Shown here: piece by piece, positions 36,460 to 45,191 of the stretch
Numbering within the stretch: position 1 is the first letter of the stretch
Layout: each line of letters begins with the position of its first letter
NCBI RefSeq assembly: GCF_000170755.1
Contig: NZ_ABCK01000002.1
Span: forward strand, 306,644 to 370,643
Source: Lentisphaera araneosa HTCC2155
Lineage (GTDB): Bacteria > Verrucomicrobiota > Lentisphaeria > Lentisphaerales > Lentisphaeraceae
DNA: 64,000 bases
Reading direction: 5' to 3'
Notes under the pieces: generated by a model
The model's database searches: none
What the model was told of the DNA's origin: nothing
Seen by the model: the letters and a program-made list of their open reading frames with translations, nothing else
Translations under genes and position numbers: made by a program

Positions 36460-38216
36460 TAAGGTTCAATTCCATATTGATTACTAATACTCTGACAAAA
36501 TGAGGGGTAATCATTACTATAACAATAACGATAAAAATCGTAAAGTAAGCGTCGATCATAATAGTTTTTAGGATCTAATTTTGTCGAGAATATATTTTTT
36601 TTGATAAAAGCAATAATGGTTTTATCATCACCTTTTTCTCTGAGGCAATTAAATATTTTATATCTTAGAGAGGTATTATAAATATCATTCTTTGGTAAAT
36701 TTTTGTAGATAGCTAAAGCTTGATCTAAATACTCTTCTTTACCTTCCAAACCATAGAGTAAAAACAAAAAGTCAGCACATTTTCCCGCTATGAAGGGATT
36801 CGGACTATTGGGATCTAATAATTTTGCTGCTTCAGCAAAATCAGCACCCTGACTCAAAGAAATAGATTTTAGAAATAGATGTTGCTGATAGAGGTATTCA
36901 TCTTCTGGGAAATCATTTTCTTTATAAGAGTAATTATTATTCCGAAAATTTAAGACCCCCTTAAGTGCAGTAAGGTTTTTATCTTGCGCGTCGCCTTCTT
37001 TCAGTTCGATATCATTTCCTTCATTGAAGTTATGATATAAAACGTAGTGATGAGATGACTTAACAGAGTTTTTTGTCCAAATTTCCAAAGCTTTTTTCTT
37101 ATCGTACTTATAAATTAATCGACCATAACTATTGAGTAGCTCGGCATCTTTTTTGCCTACGTAAAACTCAAGCTTTTTGATGTTTTCATATTTTTCTAAA
37201 TTGGTATACTGCAGATAATTTATGTAGGCGAGTAAAACTTTTCTTTCGCTTAAAAGTTGATCTCTATAGCGAAAAATCAGGTCAAAACTATCTTTCTTTT
37301 GAAGACAGCAAACAAATGTAAAATAAAGATATTCTTCTTTATTGTAACCCTTAAAAAGTTTTAGAAATAATTCAGGACTGCGCTCGATACTCGCTTTGAT
37401 AAAATAAAAATTTTCTTGGTTATTTGAATTGAGTTCTATGAGTTTATCCAAATCTTTCGCTGTAATTTTTCCCGTTTGGCTTAAAGCTATAAGTTTTTCA
37501 AAAGAATGAGTGTTAGTAAAGGCTTCGAAGGATTTTTGAGCGTATAAGGCATACTTATCATCACTATAAAAATTGCCCTGAACAAGTTTTCTAATATCGA
37601 GAATTTTACAGTTGTGAATAATGAAGTCTTTAATATCGTCAGCAATCATTTCTTTATTGGCTTTCAATATTTTATAAGCTTCCAACAAAGACATCCATTG
37701 ATAAACTTTATTGGCACTTCTTAGTTCTTGAAAGTTCTCAATAATGAAAGAGTTAATTTCTATTAAGTCTTCTTTTTTCACTAAATAATAAAGTTTGTAA
37801 AAAGGACTAGTGATAGAGTCAAAGTCATCGAGGTTAAGCAGTCGACTCAAGTCATTTTTTGGACTGCTATTTTTAGCTTTTTTAATATTGATAAAATCTA
37901 TCAATTCTTGGTTTTTTAAACTTTCATCTAAATCATCAAAATGACCTAAAGCTAAATGACAATAATTCTTTAAATAATTTATATAATCATTATCAATACG
38001 AGCTATTTGAATGACTTCTAGAGCTTTTTCATATTTTTTTTGACGAATTAAGGTTTTTACATAAGCTTTAAAATGCTCGACTTTTCCTTTTTTTTCCCAA
38101 TACTTCTTGTAGAGAACCTCTGCTTCAGCATAGTTTTTATCAGAATAAGCATAGTCACTGGACCAAGCATATGATGAAAGCAGAAAAAGACTTGTGATAA
38201 ATTTATTCAAGACCAA
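36459..38216 (-). CDS. secreted helical-repeat (TPR-like) protein
   Basis: A 585-residue protein of unknown function. Signal peptide about 1-19 (NKFITSLFLLSSYAWS). The rest is predicted all-helical, with TPR-style pairs such as 'YAEAEVLYKKYWEKKG', 'KKYEKALEVIQIARI', 'YLYQQHLFLKSISLSQGADFAEAAKLL' and 'EYLDQALAIYKNLP'. No catalytic motif seen. The start overlaps the end of the preceding 453-residue gene by 14 bp, and the stop overlaps ispD. The protein is probably periplasmic or outer-membrane-facing and may work with its neighbour. Confidence 0.65.
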   Translation of the reverse strand: MVLNKFITSLFLLSSYAWSSDYAYSDKNYAEAEVLYKKYWEKKGKVEHFKAYVKTLIRQKKYEKALEVIQIARIDNDYINYLKNYCHLALGHFDDLDESLKNQELIDFINIKKAKNSSPKNDLSRLLNLDDFDSITSPFYKLYYLVKKEDLIEINSFIIENFQELRSANKVYQWMSLLEAYKILKANKEMIADDIKDFIIHNCKILDIRKLVQGNFYSDDKYALYAQKSFEAFTNTHSFEKLIALSQTGKITAKDLDKLIELNSNNQENFYFIKASIERSPELFLKLFKGYNKEEYLYFTFVCCLQKKDSFDLIFRYRDQLLSERKVLLAYINYLQYTNLEKYENIKKLEFYVGKKDAELLNSYGRLIYKYDKKKALEIWTKNSVKSSHHYVLYHNFNEGNDIELKEGDAQDKNLTALKGVLNFRNNNYSYKENDFPEDEYLYQQHLFLKSISLSQGADFAEAAKLLDPNSPNPFIAGKCADFLFLLYGLEGKEEYLDQALAIYKNLPKNDIYNTSLRYKIFNCLREKGDDKTIIAFIKKNIFSTKLDPKNYYDRRLLYDFYRYCYSNDYPSFCQSISNQYGIEP

Positions 38217-39564
38217 GGACTTCCATTTTTTCTTTTACCATCAGCTGTTGTTCTTCATTTAAATCATCAATTATATTTTTGTAGATCAAAAAGCATTCAA
38301 CATAGGCTAATGCCTGGTTATTATTTACCTTATCATAAGCTTCATAAAAATCGTAGAGCTTGAGTTCTTTGGACTTAAATGAATCTATATAGTTTTTCTG
38401 CGCAAAATTATCTTCGACTAAGAGGCTTTGTTGATCAAGTCGCTCAGAAAGGTGTTTATAGGGACTTTCACTATTTTCTATTTTTATATCTAAAAGTATT
38501 TTCAGCTTATCTTCTAAGAGGCTTATCGCTTTATTATCCTTAAACTCACCCTCTTTAGCATTAATTAGTAAGTAAGCTTTATTAATTTCATTATTGAGAA
38601 TTAATTGTATGGCTTTGTAGTAAACGAAGCTTTCTTTAAAGTTTGGCTGCTTTTCCTCTTCAGGTAAAATTTTATCAAAGTCTTTTCCATGATCATAAGC
38701 AATTTGGATGATCAAATATCGCAATTCTTTAGCTTTTTCAATTTCGACTTTTTTTGCAAATTTTTTGAAGTCATCTTGATTAATTTCGCTCGCTTTTAAA
38801 TTGATGATTTTTTTCACTAATTCAAAGCTCTTTTCCTGACTTAAAATCAAATCTATTTCAGCAAGCATTGAAAAGTAGTGCTCTTCTTTTTCGTATAAAC
38901 CTAAGAGTCGGTAGGAATACTCAATTTCATATCCTAATTCATTGCGTCTCTCAAGTAACTTAATTTCTTCAGAATTATTCATTTTTACGCCACTGGAAAG
39001 GATTAAATCCATGAGTAATTTTTTTTCATTTTTACTCGCTTGATTCATCATTCTTTTGAGATAAATAATATTGCCCTTTTCGTAATTGTATTTGATGAAT
39101 AAATTCTTTTGATTTTGGCTATTTTTTAGACTTAAAATATAGGGATCCATATACTCTTTATAGTGATGAAAAGCTTGGTAAATTAAGTAGTCATAAACGT
39201 ATTTGTCATTACTTCTACCTTTTAATAAGTCAGACATTTTCTCATCATCAGCTGAATGAATGGAGAGTTTCTTTAAAAATTTTAAATCTTCATCAACGTA
39301 ATATTGCTCATTAAAATCAGAACTATTTTTTAGTAGGTTCATGTACTGATAAAAATCTAATACATCTATCAGCTTAGCTTTCCTTAGATCTTTTAATTGT
39401 TTAATAATCGCTGTTTTGTCATTCTCGTATACAAAAGTCCAAATGACTTTTTCTTTGAGTACATCACTCTCGGGACTCAGTAACTGGATGTCACTAAGTT
39501 GATAAATTTTTCCATAGCTACTGAAGCTAATTAGGATGATGATTATGAGGCTTTTTAGGTGCAT
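38203..39564 (-). CDS. secreted helical-repeat protein
   Basis: A 453-residue protein, not recognised. Signal peptide about 1-18 (HLKSLIIIILISFSSYG). The remainder is rich in Lys, Glu and Leu and predicted helical, for example 'DYLIYQAFHHYKEYMDPYI' and 'YRLLGLYEKEEHYFSMLAEIDLIL'. It looks like a diverged relative of the downstream 585-residue protein. First gene of the reverse-strand operon that continues to ispD, accB, asp23 and amaP. Confidence 0.6.
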   Translation of the reverse strand: MHLKSLIIIILISFSSYGKIYQLSDIQLLSPESDVLKEKVIWTFVYENDKTAIIKQLKDLRKAKLIDVLDFYQYMNLLKNSSDFNEQYYVDEDLKFLKKLSIHSADDEKMSDLLKGRSNDKYVYDYLIYQAFHHYKEYMDPYILSLKNSQNQKNLFIKYNYEKGNIIYLKRMMNQASKNEKKLLMDLILSSGVKMNNSEEIKLLERRNELGYEIEYSYRLLGLYEKEEHYFSMLAEIDLILSQEKSFELVKKIINLKASEINQDDFKKFAKKVEIEKAKELRYLIIQIAYDHGKDFDKILPEEEKQPNFKESFVYYKAIQLILNNEINKAYLLINAKEGEFKDNKAISLLEDKLKILLDIKIENSESPYKHLSERLDQQSLLVEDNFAQKNYIDSFKSKELKLYDFYEAYDKVNNNQALAYVECFLIYKNIIDDLNEEQQLMVKEKMEVLGLE

Positions 39565-39600
39565 ATTTCAAAGATGATTTTTCTTACTATTACATCATAA

Positions 39601-39633
39601 AAAAAGGACTTAAACCTCATCGGTTTAAGTCCT
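39601..39633 (-). terminator. Rho-independent terminator of the tubulin-like operon
   Basis: A 12-bp stem, aggacttaaacc (39605-39616) and its complement (39622-39633), loop of 5, followed on the minus strand by a run of T (plus-strand A run ending at 39604). It lies 35 bp past the stop of the tubulin-like gene and separates it from the next operon. Confidence 0.9.
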
Positions 39634-39667
39634 CTCATTTTTCTTGCGTTTAGAGAATTTTTAAAAA

Positions 39668-40765
39668 TTAAATTTTACCTAATCTTTTAAGGATATTTTT
39701 AATTTCACTTGCTTCAGTGCCCTCTTCTCGAGCGACTTCTTCAGCCTTAGTTTCCATGTTGACTGCAACTCTTTCCAACTTGGGGCTCAGATCAATTGAT
39801 TTTTTGATTTTCTCACGTGTTGTTTCTTCGGCAACACGGTTGTAGTCATCCACTAACTCAGCTGGTTTTCTAGAGTATAAAAGCGACACAGTGATATGTG
39901 GCTTATCTATGTTAGGGTTTCTAACTACGCTATAAATTGGCGTTACTTTCTGAGCATCAAAATGGTCAAGAATGTTATAGAAAACTGTATGATCGTAGCC
40001 TTCTGGAACTTCTAATAAGAATAATGCTTCAATAGGTACATCTGGACGAAGCATTAATTCATTATAATTTTCTTCCATTTGCTCGTCAAAGTAACGATCC
40101 GGATTGTACTCAAAGTCTGTGAAGTAGTTAAAGAATGATTTTGCTTTATAAGCTTCAAAATCTTCTTTATCAATATGACCCTCTAGTAGTTCGTATTTGT
40201 CGCCCTTCTCAGGAATGCTATTGAGTGTGGCTAAGCTGCTACAAATTAACTCATTAAAGTCTTTTTCAGCCATTCGACCTTCGTATTTACACTTATTACT
40301 AAAGAGGAAGGTATTACCCGTGTTTGTGCTATCGACACCTTTCCAAAGTGGACCCTGAAGGAACTCTATAGTGTTGTTGACGTACTCACTGGGTTCTTTC
40401 TTAGCATAAGGAAGAATGATGATAAACTGCGTTCGGTTGATATCACTCACTTTTTCTAAAGAAGAAATATAACTTAATACTTGTGAAGTAATACCATTTC
40501 CTGTACCACCACCAGATGAGGTGATAATCGCGTTTCCTTTGATAATATCGAGCAATTGCCCTCGTACACTATTAAAGGCGGTCTTACCTATATTTGGGTC
40601 TTTCTTAGAACCAACTAACTGACCTTTTTCATTATTTGTATAAGCTAAAATGCTATTAGCTAAACCTAACTTATGCATTTCTACTTCAGATACGTTTATT
40701 ACTGTCGCTTCTTTACTTAAGCCAGAGGCAAGTTTGCCGCCAGCTCCGCCGATTCCTATTATCAT
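39668..40765 (-). CDS. tubulin/FtsZ-superfamily GTPase (TubZ-like)
   Basis: A 365-residue protein. T1 loop 'IGIGGAGGKL' (3-12), T3-like 'KKDPNIGKTAF' (54-64), the tubulin signature GGGTGNG (85-91) and a T7 synergy loop 'HIDKED' (197-202) with Asp199 and Asp202 in the D-x-x-D spacing needed for GTP hydrolysis. Cell-division FtsZ normally has N at the position of His197 and the stretch GGGTGTG, and is part of a dcw cluster, none of which is seen here. The length is close to phage c-st TubZ (358, from memory). The C-terminus is charged, ending in an amphipathic 'IKNILKRLGKI'. ATG overlaps the stop of the winged-helix gene (ATGA), so both are made together. Likely a filament-forming partition or positioning motor; a diverged FtsZ is the main alternative. 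Confidence 0.85.
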   Translation of the reverse strand: MIIGIGGAGGKLASGLSKEATVINVSEVEMHKLGLANSILAYTNNEKGQLVGSKKDPNIGKTAFNSVRGQLLDIIKGNAIITSSGGGTGNGITSQVLSYISSLEKVSDINRTQFIIILPYAKKEPSEYVNNTIEFLQGPLWKGVDSTNTGNTFLFSNKCKYEGRMAEKDFNELICSSLATLNSIPEKGDKYELLEGHIDKEDFEAYKAKSFFNYFTDFEYNPDRYFDEQMEENYNELMLRPDVPIEALFLLEVPEGYDHTVFYNILDHFDAQKVTPIYSVVRNPNIDKPHITVSLLYSRKPAELVDDYNRVAEETTREKIKKSIDLSPKLERVAVNMETKAEEVAREEGTEASEIKNILKRLGKI

Positions 40766-41088
40766 TTCACTGTCTCCAGGTAGTTGGATTTTAAAATATC
40801 AAATTTTTCGCCTAAACGCATGAGTGCTTTTGCTCCGTGTTCAGTTAAATATAAACTCTTGCGATTGCGCTGTTCTCTAAGTTCAATGAACTGTAAGTAC
40901 TTTAAGGTCTCTACATACGATACGGCACTTTGCTTAGTTCGCGTCACGCCTGATAATTTCAGGTCGTCGAACACATTAGTTATATTATAACCTTCGCGTT
41001 TATCCTCAGCTACCATGGTCCAATAAAGAACAAGGAAGTGTTGATAATCAAGGCCTTCTATCTGTTGTCTGTAGAGTTCATCATTCAT
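40762..41088 (-). CDS. winged-helix DNA-binding protein (TubR-like)
   Basis: A 108-residue protein with an all-helical N-terminus, a recognition-helix region ('SGVTRTKQSAVSYVETLKYLQF') and a basic wing ('IELREQRNRKSLYLTEHGAKAL'), the layout of MarR/PadR-like winged helices. TubR of type III partition systems is about 105 residues, of this fold, and precedes tubZ. Here size, order, ATGA overlap with the tubulin-like gene and an upstream repeat region all agree. It probably binds the repeats at 41150-41410 to repress the operon and to load filaments (inference). Confidence 0.75.
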   Translation of the reverse strand: MNDELYRQQIEGLDYQHFLVLYWTMVAEDKREGYNITNVFDDLKLSGVTRTKQSAVSYVETLKYLQFIELREQRNRKSLYLTEHGAKALMRLGEKFDILKSNYLETVK

Positions 41089-41149
41089 AATAGTTTTAAT
41101 TTACTTAACCTTATTTATAAGTCAATAGGATACTGTGATATAATATATT

Positions 41150-41410
41150 TAAGTATAGTATAGTGTATATAACTTTAGTTAAGTTTACTACCTATTGTTT
41201 TTGTTGTTAATTATTTATAGTTAGGTGTTTATATGTATTGGTGTTTTGTTGTCTTGTGGGAGTTTTGGGTTTGTTTTTTATGTATATATTATAGTGTAGT
41301 ATACTTTAAATAATCAATGGTATACTTACAAATAATTAATCTATAGTAGTTTAAGTATATATATTGATCCTTTGCCATCCAAATGTATAATATAGTGTAG
41401 TATACTATTT
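41150..41410 (-). promoter_or_regulatory. iteron-like repeat region, candidate centromere/operator (tubC-like)
   Basis: Very AT-rich region upstream of the winged-helix gene. The 16-mer TATAGTGTAGTATACT occurs twice perfectly (41290-41305 and 41391-41406). The core GTATACT occurs a third time at 41320-41326. Related 'aagtatagtatag' and 'aagtatatatatt' lie at about 41151 and 41352. AGTATACT is its own complement, as expected of a dimer-binding site. Position and repeated structure match the iteron centromeres of tubZRC systems. Confidence 0.6.
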
Positions 41411-41883
41411 ATAATAATTTAAAGAGTGTTATCAAAAAATAAGGGCTTCAGAAAGGGGGTGAAAAGGCTACTAAAAGCCTTCAATCGGTAAGTACTTTAA
41501 AAAAGCCTCAAAAGCCGTATTTGGCACGTTTTAAGGCAAATTAGAGCCATGTAGATAAAAACCCTGCAATTGATAAATTATGCAGCACTTAGAGCGAGGC
41601 GGATACGGCTAATTTGAGCTCAATGATTCGAACGCCCTATTTTGTAGAAAAACGACACGAGCATAAAAGTGAGAAACTCGAGAAAAGTAGAAAAGATTTT
41701 CACTTAGCACAGTTCTATGATCTGGCAGAAAAAATGAATTCTCGTTGAAAGATCTAGCTATCAAAATAATCCGAATTTAGCTAAGTCATGAATGGAACAA
41801 GCTCTGAGTTTTTAAGCAAGAGAAAAAATATCAATCTGCGTCATTCGCAGCGCGTTCAAAAACCTAAAAATAAGAGCTCGAAA
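41411..41883. other. non-coding spacer
   Basis: About 470 bp between the repeat region and the stop of the GAF/Fis-type regulator. Base composition is closer to the genome average than the repeat region. It contains the hairpin aaggct-actaaa-agcctt near 41465-41482 and a few other short palindromes ('aagtactt'). No coding region is supported. Confidence 0.4.
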
Positions 41884-43317
41884 TTAAGATTTAAAATCAC
41901 CTGGCTTAAGATTAAACTTCCTCATTTTCCCCTGAAGTGTACTTGGGTGAAGACCCAGCAAAGTAGCAGCTCCATCATTGCCATAAACCTTGCCTTTGCA
42001 TTTGCGCAAAGCTTTGATGATTTGTTGTTGAACTGATTGATCTAAATTGGCAGGTGGGCGACCAACTTTACTGGGATTTTCTTTGTCGGAAAGACTGGGA
42101 ACTTTGAGGGTGCGACCGCGACTGGAGATAAGGGCATTTGTTAAAAATTCGCGGATTTCAGAAAAGTCATCCGACCAGTTTTGTTGCATCACATACTGGG
42201 TGAAACTGGGCGTTATTTCGAGAATAGGAACGCCAATATTATTGGCTATTTCAGCAACGAGTTCGCGCAGTAACCAGAGCCAGTCGTCGCGTCTTTGGTT
42301 AAAGTTTGGAAGCTCTAAATAAGAGCTTTGAAAATACTTTTGCAGCTCGCTATGAAAATTATTACTATGTGACGAAATGATAATATTTTTAGCTTCGGTA
42401 TTGAGGCGCGTTTCAGACTTGATTTTGCGCAGAATTTCAAGGCTCACTTTGGGGTCCAAATCCTCGATGTTTTTGAGGTATAAACTACCGCCGTTTAACT
42501 TGTACCAGAGGCCTAAATTCTCGTCTCCAAAAATCTCAGAATTGTGAAGCTTTTGTGGAATACTCGCGCAGTCAAAAACTTCAAATCGTTTACTGCCAGA
42601 ACCCGATCTCGCATGGATGTGACGAGCACATAATTCGCGTCCACTACCAGCTGTACCATCGATCCAAAAATGAGATAAACGAGGGGCTAAAACACAGAGC
42701 TGATTCCAGAGCTCGGTCATCGCTGAACTCTCGCGAATAAAGGGTTTGGCACCGCGGTATGAGTTCTCGTTTTGACGGTCGCGTAATTCACTCCAGGCAC
42801 GTCGAGAAGCACTGGAGGTTTTCTCTAGTTTTTGTGAAAAAGATAACATGCTTGAGGCCAGGGGGCAGAGTTGTGAAAAGAGCGTTTCCCAATAGCCGGC
42901 TTCTGTCTTTTCTGAGAGGTATAAATTGAGGAAACCATTGACGCCAAGGCGGTCAAAAAGGGGCAGTACGATAAGCTGTTGAGCGCCCATTAAAAAGGCT
43001 TTTCTCACTTCGATCATTTCGTCATTTTCTTCACTAAAATCTTCAATGACAAAAGCGCTTTCATCTTCGATTAATTCATTGGCAAGAGAGTTATTTGTTT
43101 GGCGATCAAAGAGGCTTGTGCTGCCTTCACCCTCGAGTTTTTGGTAGCAATAAACCTGGAAATTTTGAGACTTTCTCAGGCCCCAACTGAGTTCCATAAG
43201 CGGCATCGAAAAGAGTTTATTTAAGGCTTCTCCAACACTCAAAGCAAAGGCTTTAGGTTGGCTATTAAACTGCAGGTTTTGCAGGATCTCCATGGGGATG
43301 ATTTGGTTTTTTCTCAT
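41884..43317 (-). CDS. GAF/AAA/Fis regulator lacking the GAFTGA loop
   Basis: A 477-residue protein arranged like a sigma54-dependent activator. A GAF-like sensor covers about 20-170. A shrunken AAA domain covers about 195-390, with Walker-A-like 'DGTAGSGRELCARHIH' and 'LNGGSLYLKNIEDLDP' at Walker B. A Fis-type helix-turn-helix lies at about 430-470 ('KALRKCKGKVYGNDGAATLLGLHPSTLQGKMRKF'). Where GAFTGA should be, 'SEIFGDENLGLWYKLNGG' passes straight to Walker B, so contact with sigma54 is not expected. It probably acts as a repressor or sigma70-type regulator. It is divergent from pdxB. Confidence 0.8.
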   Translation of the reverse strand: MRKNQIIPMEILQNLQFNSQPKAFALSVGEALNKLFSMPLMELSWGLRKSQNFQVYCYQKLEGEGSTSLFDRQTNNSLANELIEDESAFVIEDFSEENDEMIEVRKAFLMGAQQLIVLPLFDRLGVNGFLNLYLSEKTEAGYWETLFSQLCPLASSMLSFSQKLEKTSSASRRAWSELRDRQNENSYRGAKPFIRESSAMTELWNQLCVLAPRLSHFWIDGTAGSGRELCARHIHARSGSGSKRFEVFDCASIPQKLHNSEIFGDENLGLWYKLNGGSLYLKNIEDLDPKVSLEILRKIKSETRLNTEAKNIIISSHSNNFHSELQKYFQSSYLELPNFNQRRDDWLWLLRELVAEIANNIGVPILEITPSFTQYVMQQNWSDDFSEIREFLTNALISSRGRTLKVPSLSDKENPSKVGRPPANLDQSVQQQIIKALRKCKGKVYGNDGAATLLGLHPSTLQGKMRKFNLKPGDFKS

Positions 43318-43572
43318 TATTAAACCTATAATTATAATTAAAACTTTATTTATAATAAGTTAAAAACACTTAAATACAAGTGTTTTTATTTTGAGTTATA
43401 GTTTAATTTAAACTCAAAAAATGAATTTATATATTAAATGTAGTTTTTTAAAATTATTTTTTTAATTATAATTAAAATTAAGTGTTTTTAATTTAGCCTA
43501 GGACTACACACACCTTGTTCTTGTCTATACTAAAAGAAGCTCTAAATTTTCAAAAAAAAAGAGAGAGTCAAA
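43318..43572. promoter_or_regulatory. divergent promoter region with palindrome
   Basis: The AT-rich interval between the Fis-type regulator and pdxB carries AAAAACACTT (43363-43372) and AGTGTTTTT (43380-43388), an inverted repeat with a 7-bp spacer. 'aattataattaaaa' recurs at about 43330 and 43470, and another 'aagtgttttta' is at about 43480. Such symmetric sites suit a dimeric Fis-type regulator controlling itself and possibly pdxB. A run of A before 'gagagagtc' provides the pdxB ribosome-binding area. Confidence 0.5.
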
Positions 43573-44685
43573 ATGAAAATTGTAGCCGATGATAGGATTC
43601 CGTATTTACAGGGAGCTTTAGAGGAATTTGCCGAAGTTAATTATATTGCTGGAGCTAAAATCAGTGCAGAAGATATGCGCGATGCAGACGTCTTAATAAC
43701 GCGGACAAGAACAACAGTTAACCGCGAGCTTCTGCAAAATTCTCCAATAAAATTAGTTGTCACAGCGACCATTGGACATGACCATATAGATAAAGAATAC
43801 CTCAGTGAAAGAGGCATAGTTTGGAAGAATTGCCCAGGCTGTAACTCTGGCTCTGTGGCGACTTATTTATCGGCACTCTTAGCCCATATGATGCAGGGTC
43901 ATAATTTTGAAACAAAGGGTAAAACTTTTGGATTAATTGGTTGTGGAAATGTAGGCAAAAGAGTAAAAAGAGTTGCCGAAGCTATGGGTATGAAAGTGCT
44001 CGTTAATGATCCACCAAGAGCTGAGAGAGAGGGCAGTGATTTATTTTCTGATTTAGATACAGTACTAAAGCAATCCGATATTATATCCATCCACGTACCT
44101 TTTTATAAGCAAGGACAATTTAAGACTTTGGACCTGATGGATGATGATAAGCTTTCTAAAATGAAAAAAGGCTCCTGGTTAGTCAATTCCTCAAGGGGTG
44201 GAATTATTGTCGAAAAGGACTTAAAAAAGTACCTCGTGGATTCAACAATTAATGCCGTTTTAGACGTTTGGGATAATGAACCAAAAATAGATTTAGAGCT
44301 CATGAAGATGTGTAAATTAGTGAGCTCTCATATTGCTGGTTACTCAGTGGATGGAAAGGCGAATGGAACCTCAATGTCAGTGAGGCATATCGCAGAGTTT
44401 TTTGACTTAGATTTAAAATCATGGCGAGCTTCAAATTTACCTCTAGAAGGGAAAAAAATACAAGTCAAAGCAGGTCGAGAAGCCTTAATTGAAGCTATCA
44501 AAGAAGCTTACGATATTATGGAAGATGATGAAAAATTACGTTTCACTCCAGAGAATTTTGAAATTAACCGTGGTCAATATCAAGCTCATAGAGATATGGC
44601 CAACTATGAATTTATTGGTGATCAAGAGAACTGTAAAATATTAAAGGCAATGATGCCTGAGGCGGTTATAAAAAATGAATCTTAA
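43573..44685 (+). CDS. pdxB: 4-phosphoerythronate dehydrogenase
   Basis: A 370-residue D-2-hydroxyacid dehydrogenase of the DXP-dependent pyridoxal phosphate pathway. 'KIVADDRIPYLQGALEEF' begins the substrate domain, 'FGLIGCGNVGKRVKRVAEAMG' is the NAD-binding loop, and 'NSSRGGIIVEKDL' and 'SSHIAGYSVDGKANGT' hold catalytic residues. The last is diagnostic for PdxB against other dehydrogenases. The C-terminal dimerisation part is present. The stop lies 11 bp inside the next gene. Confidence 0.92.
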   Translation: MKIVADDRIPYLQGALEEFAEVNYIAGAKISAEDMRDADVLITRTRTTVNRELLQNSPIKLVVTATIGHDHIDKEYLSERGIVWKNCPGCNSGSVATYLSALLAHMMQGHNFETKGKTFGLIGCGNVGKRVKRVAEAMGMKVLVNDPPRAEREGSDLFSDLDTVLKQSDIISIHVPFYKQGQFKTLDLMDDDKLSKMKKGSWLVNSSRGGIIVEKDLKKYLVDSTINAVLDVWDNEPKIDLELMKMCKLVSSHIAGYSVDGKANGTSMSVRHIAEFFDLDLKSWRASNLPLEGKKIQVKAGREALIEAIKEAYDIMEDDEKLRFTPENFEINRGQYQAHRDMANYEFIGDQENCKILKAMMPEAVIKNES

Positions 44686-45148
44686 AAAACTCAATTTATA
44701 CTTTTCACTGATTCTAATAGCTAGTTTTTCTCAATCATGCTTAGTGATTACAGCTGGTGCAGCAGGGGGCTCTTACGCTTGGTTTAACGGTAGAATAGAA
44801 GAAAAACTTTATCACGACAAAGGTCATGCCTATGATATTGCCCTAGCTTATTTAGGTTCAGAAGGAGCCGAAATAATAGAGAAAGATAAAAAAAATTATC
44901 GTCTTGAAGCGACGTTAAAAAAGCAAGAAAAGGACAAAACAAATACTTATAAAATCAGTTTTATCTTCAAAGATTATGAGGCTTACAAGCTCGAAGATCT
45001 CAGTAAAATGACAAAGTATCAAAAGCAAAAAATGGAGAAAGAAAAGGGTTTGAAAACCCTGTTAATTTTTCAATACACAGACGGGGTAAAGCCACAATTT
45101 ACTGAATCTGAAGAGCAATTAAAATCATATTTAAGCTTGCTTAACTAA
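44675..45148 (+). CDS. DUF3568-like lipoprotein
   Basis: A 157-residue protein. A signal peptide with lipobox-like 'ASFSQSC' (Cys about 22) is followed by Gly-rich 'GAAGGSYAWFNGRIEEKLYHD' and a small alpha/beta domain ending 'TESEEQLKSYLSLL'. The pattern matches DUF3568, a family of short lipoproteins of unknown role. Overlap with pdxB by 11 bp suggests coupled translation. Confidence 0.75.
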   Translation: MNLKKLNLYFSLILIASFSQSCLVITAGAAGGSYAWFNGRIEEKLYHDKGHAYDIALAYLGSEGAEIIEKDKKNYRLEATLKKQEKDKTNTYKISFIFKDYEAYKLEDLSKMTKYQKQKMEKEKGLKTLLIFQYTDGVKPQFTESEEQLKSYLSLLN

Positions 45149-45191
45149 GCTAAAAAGAATAAAATACTCAAAAATAAAAAGTGAAAAATCA

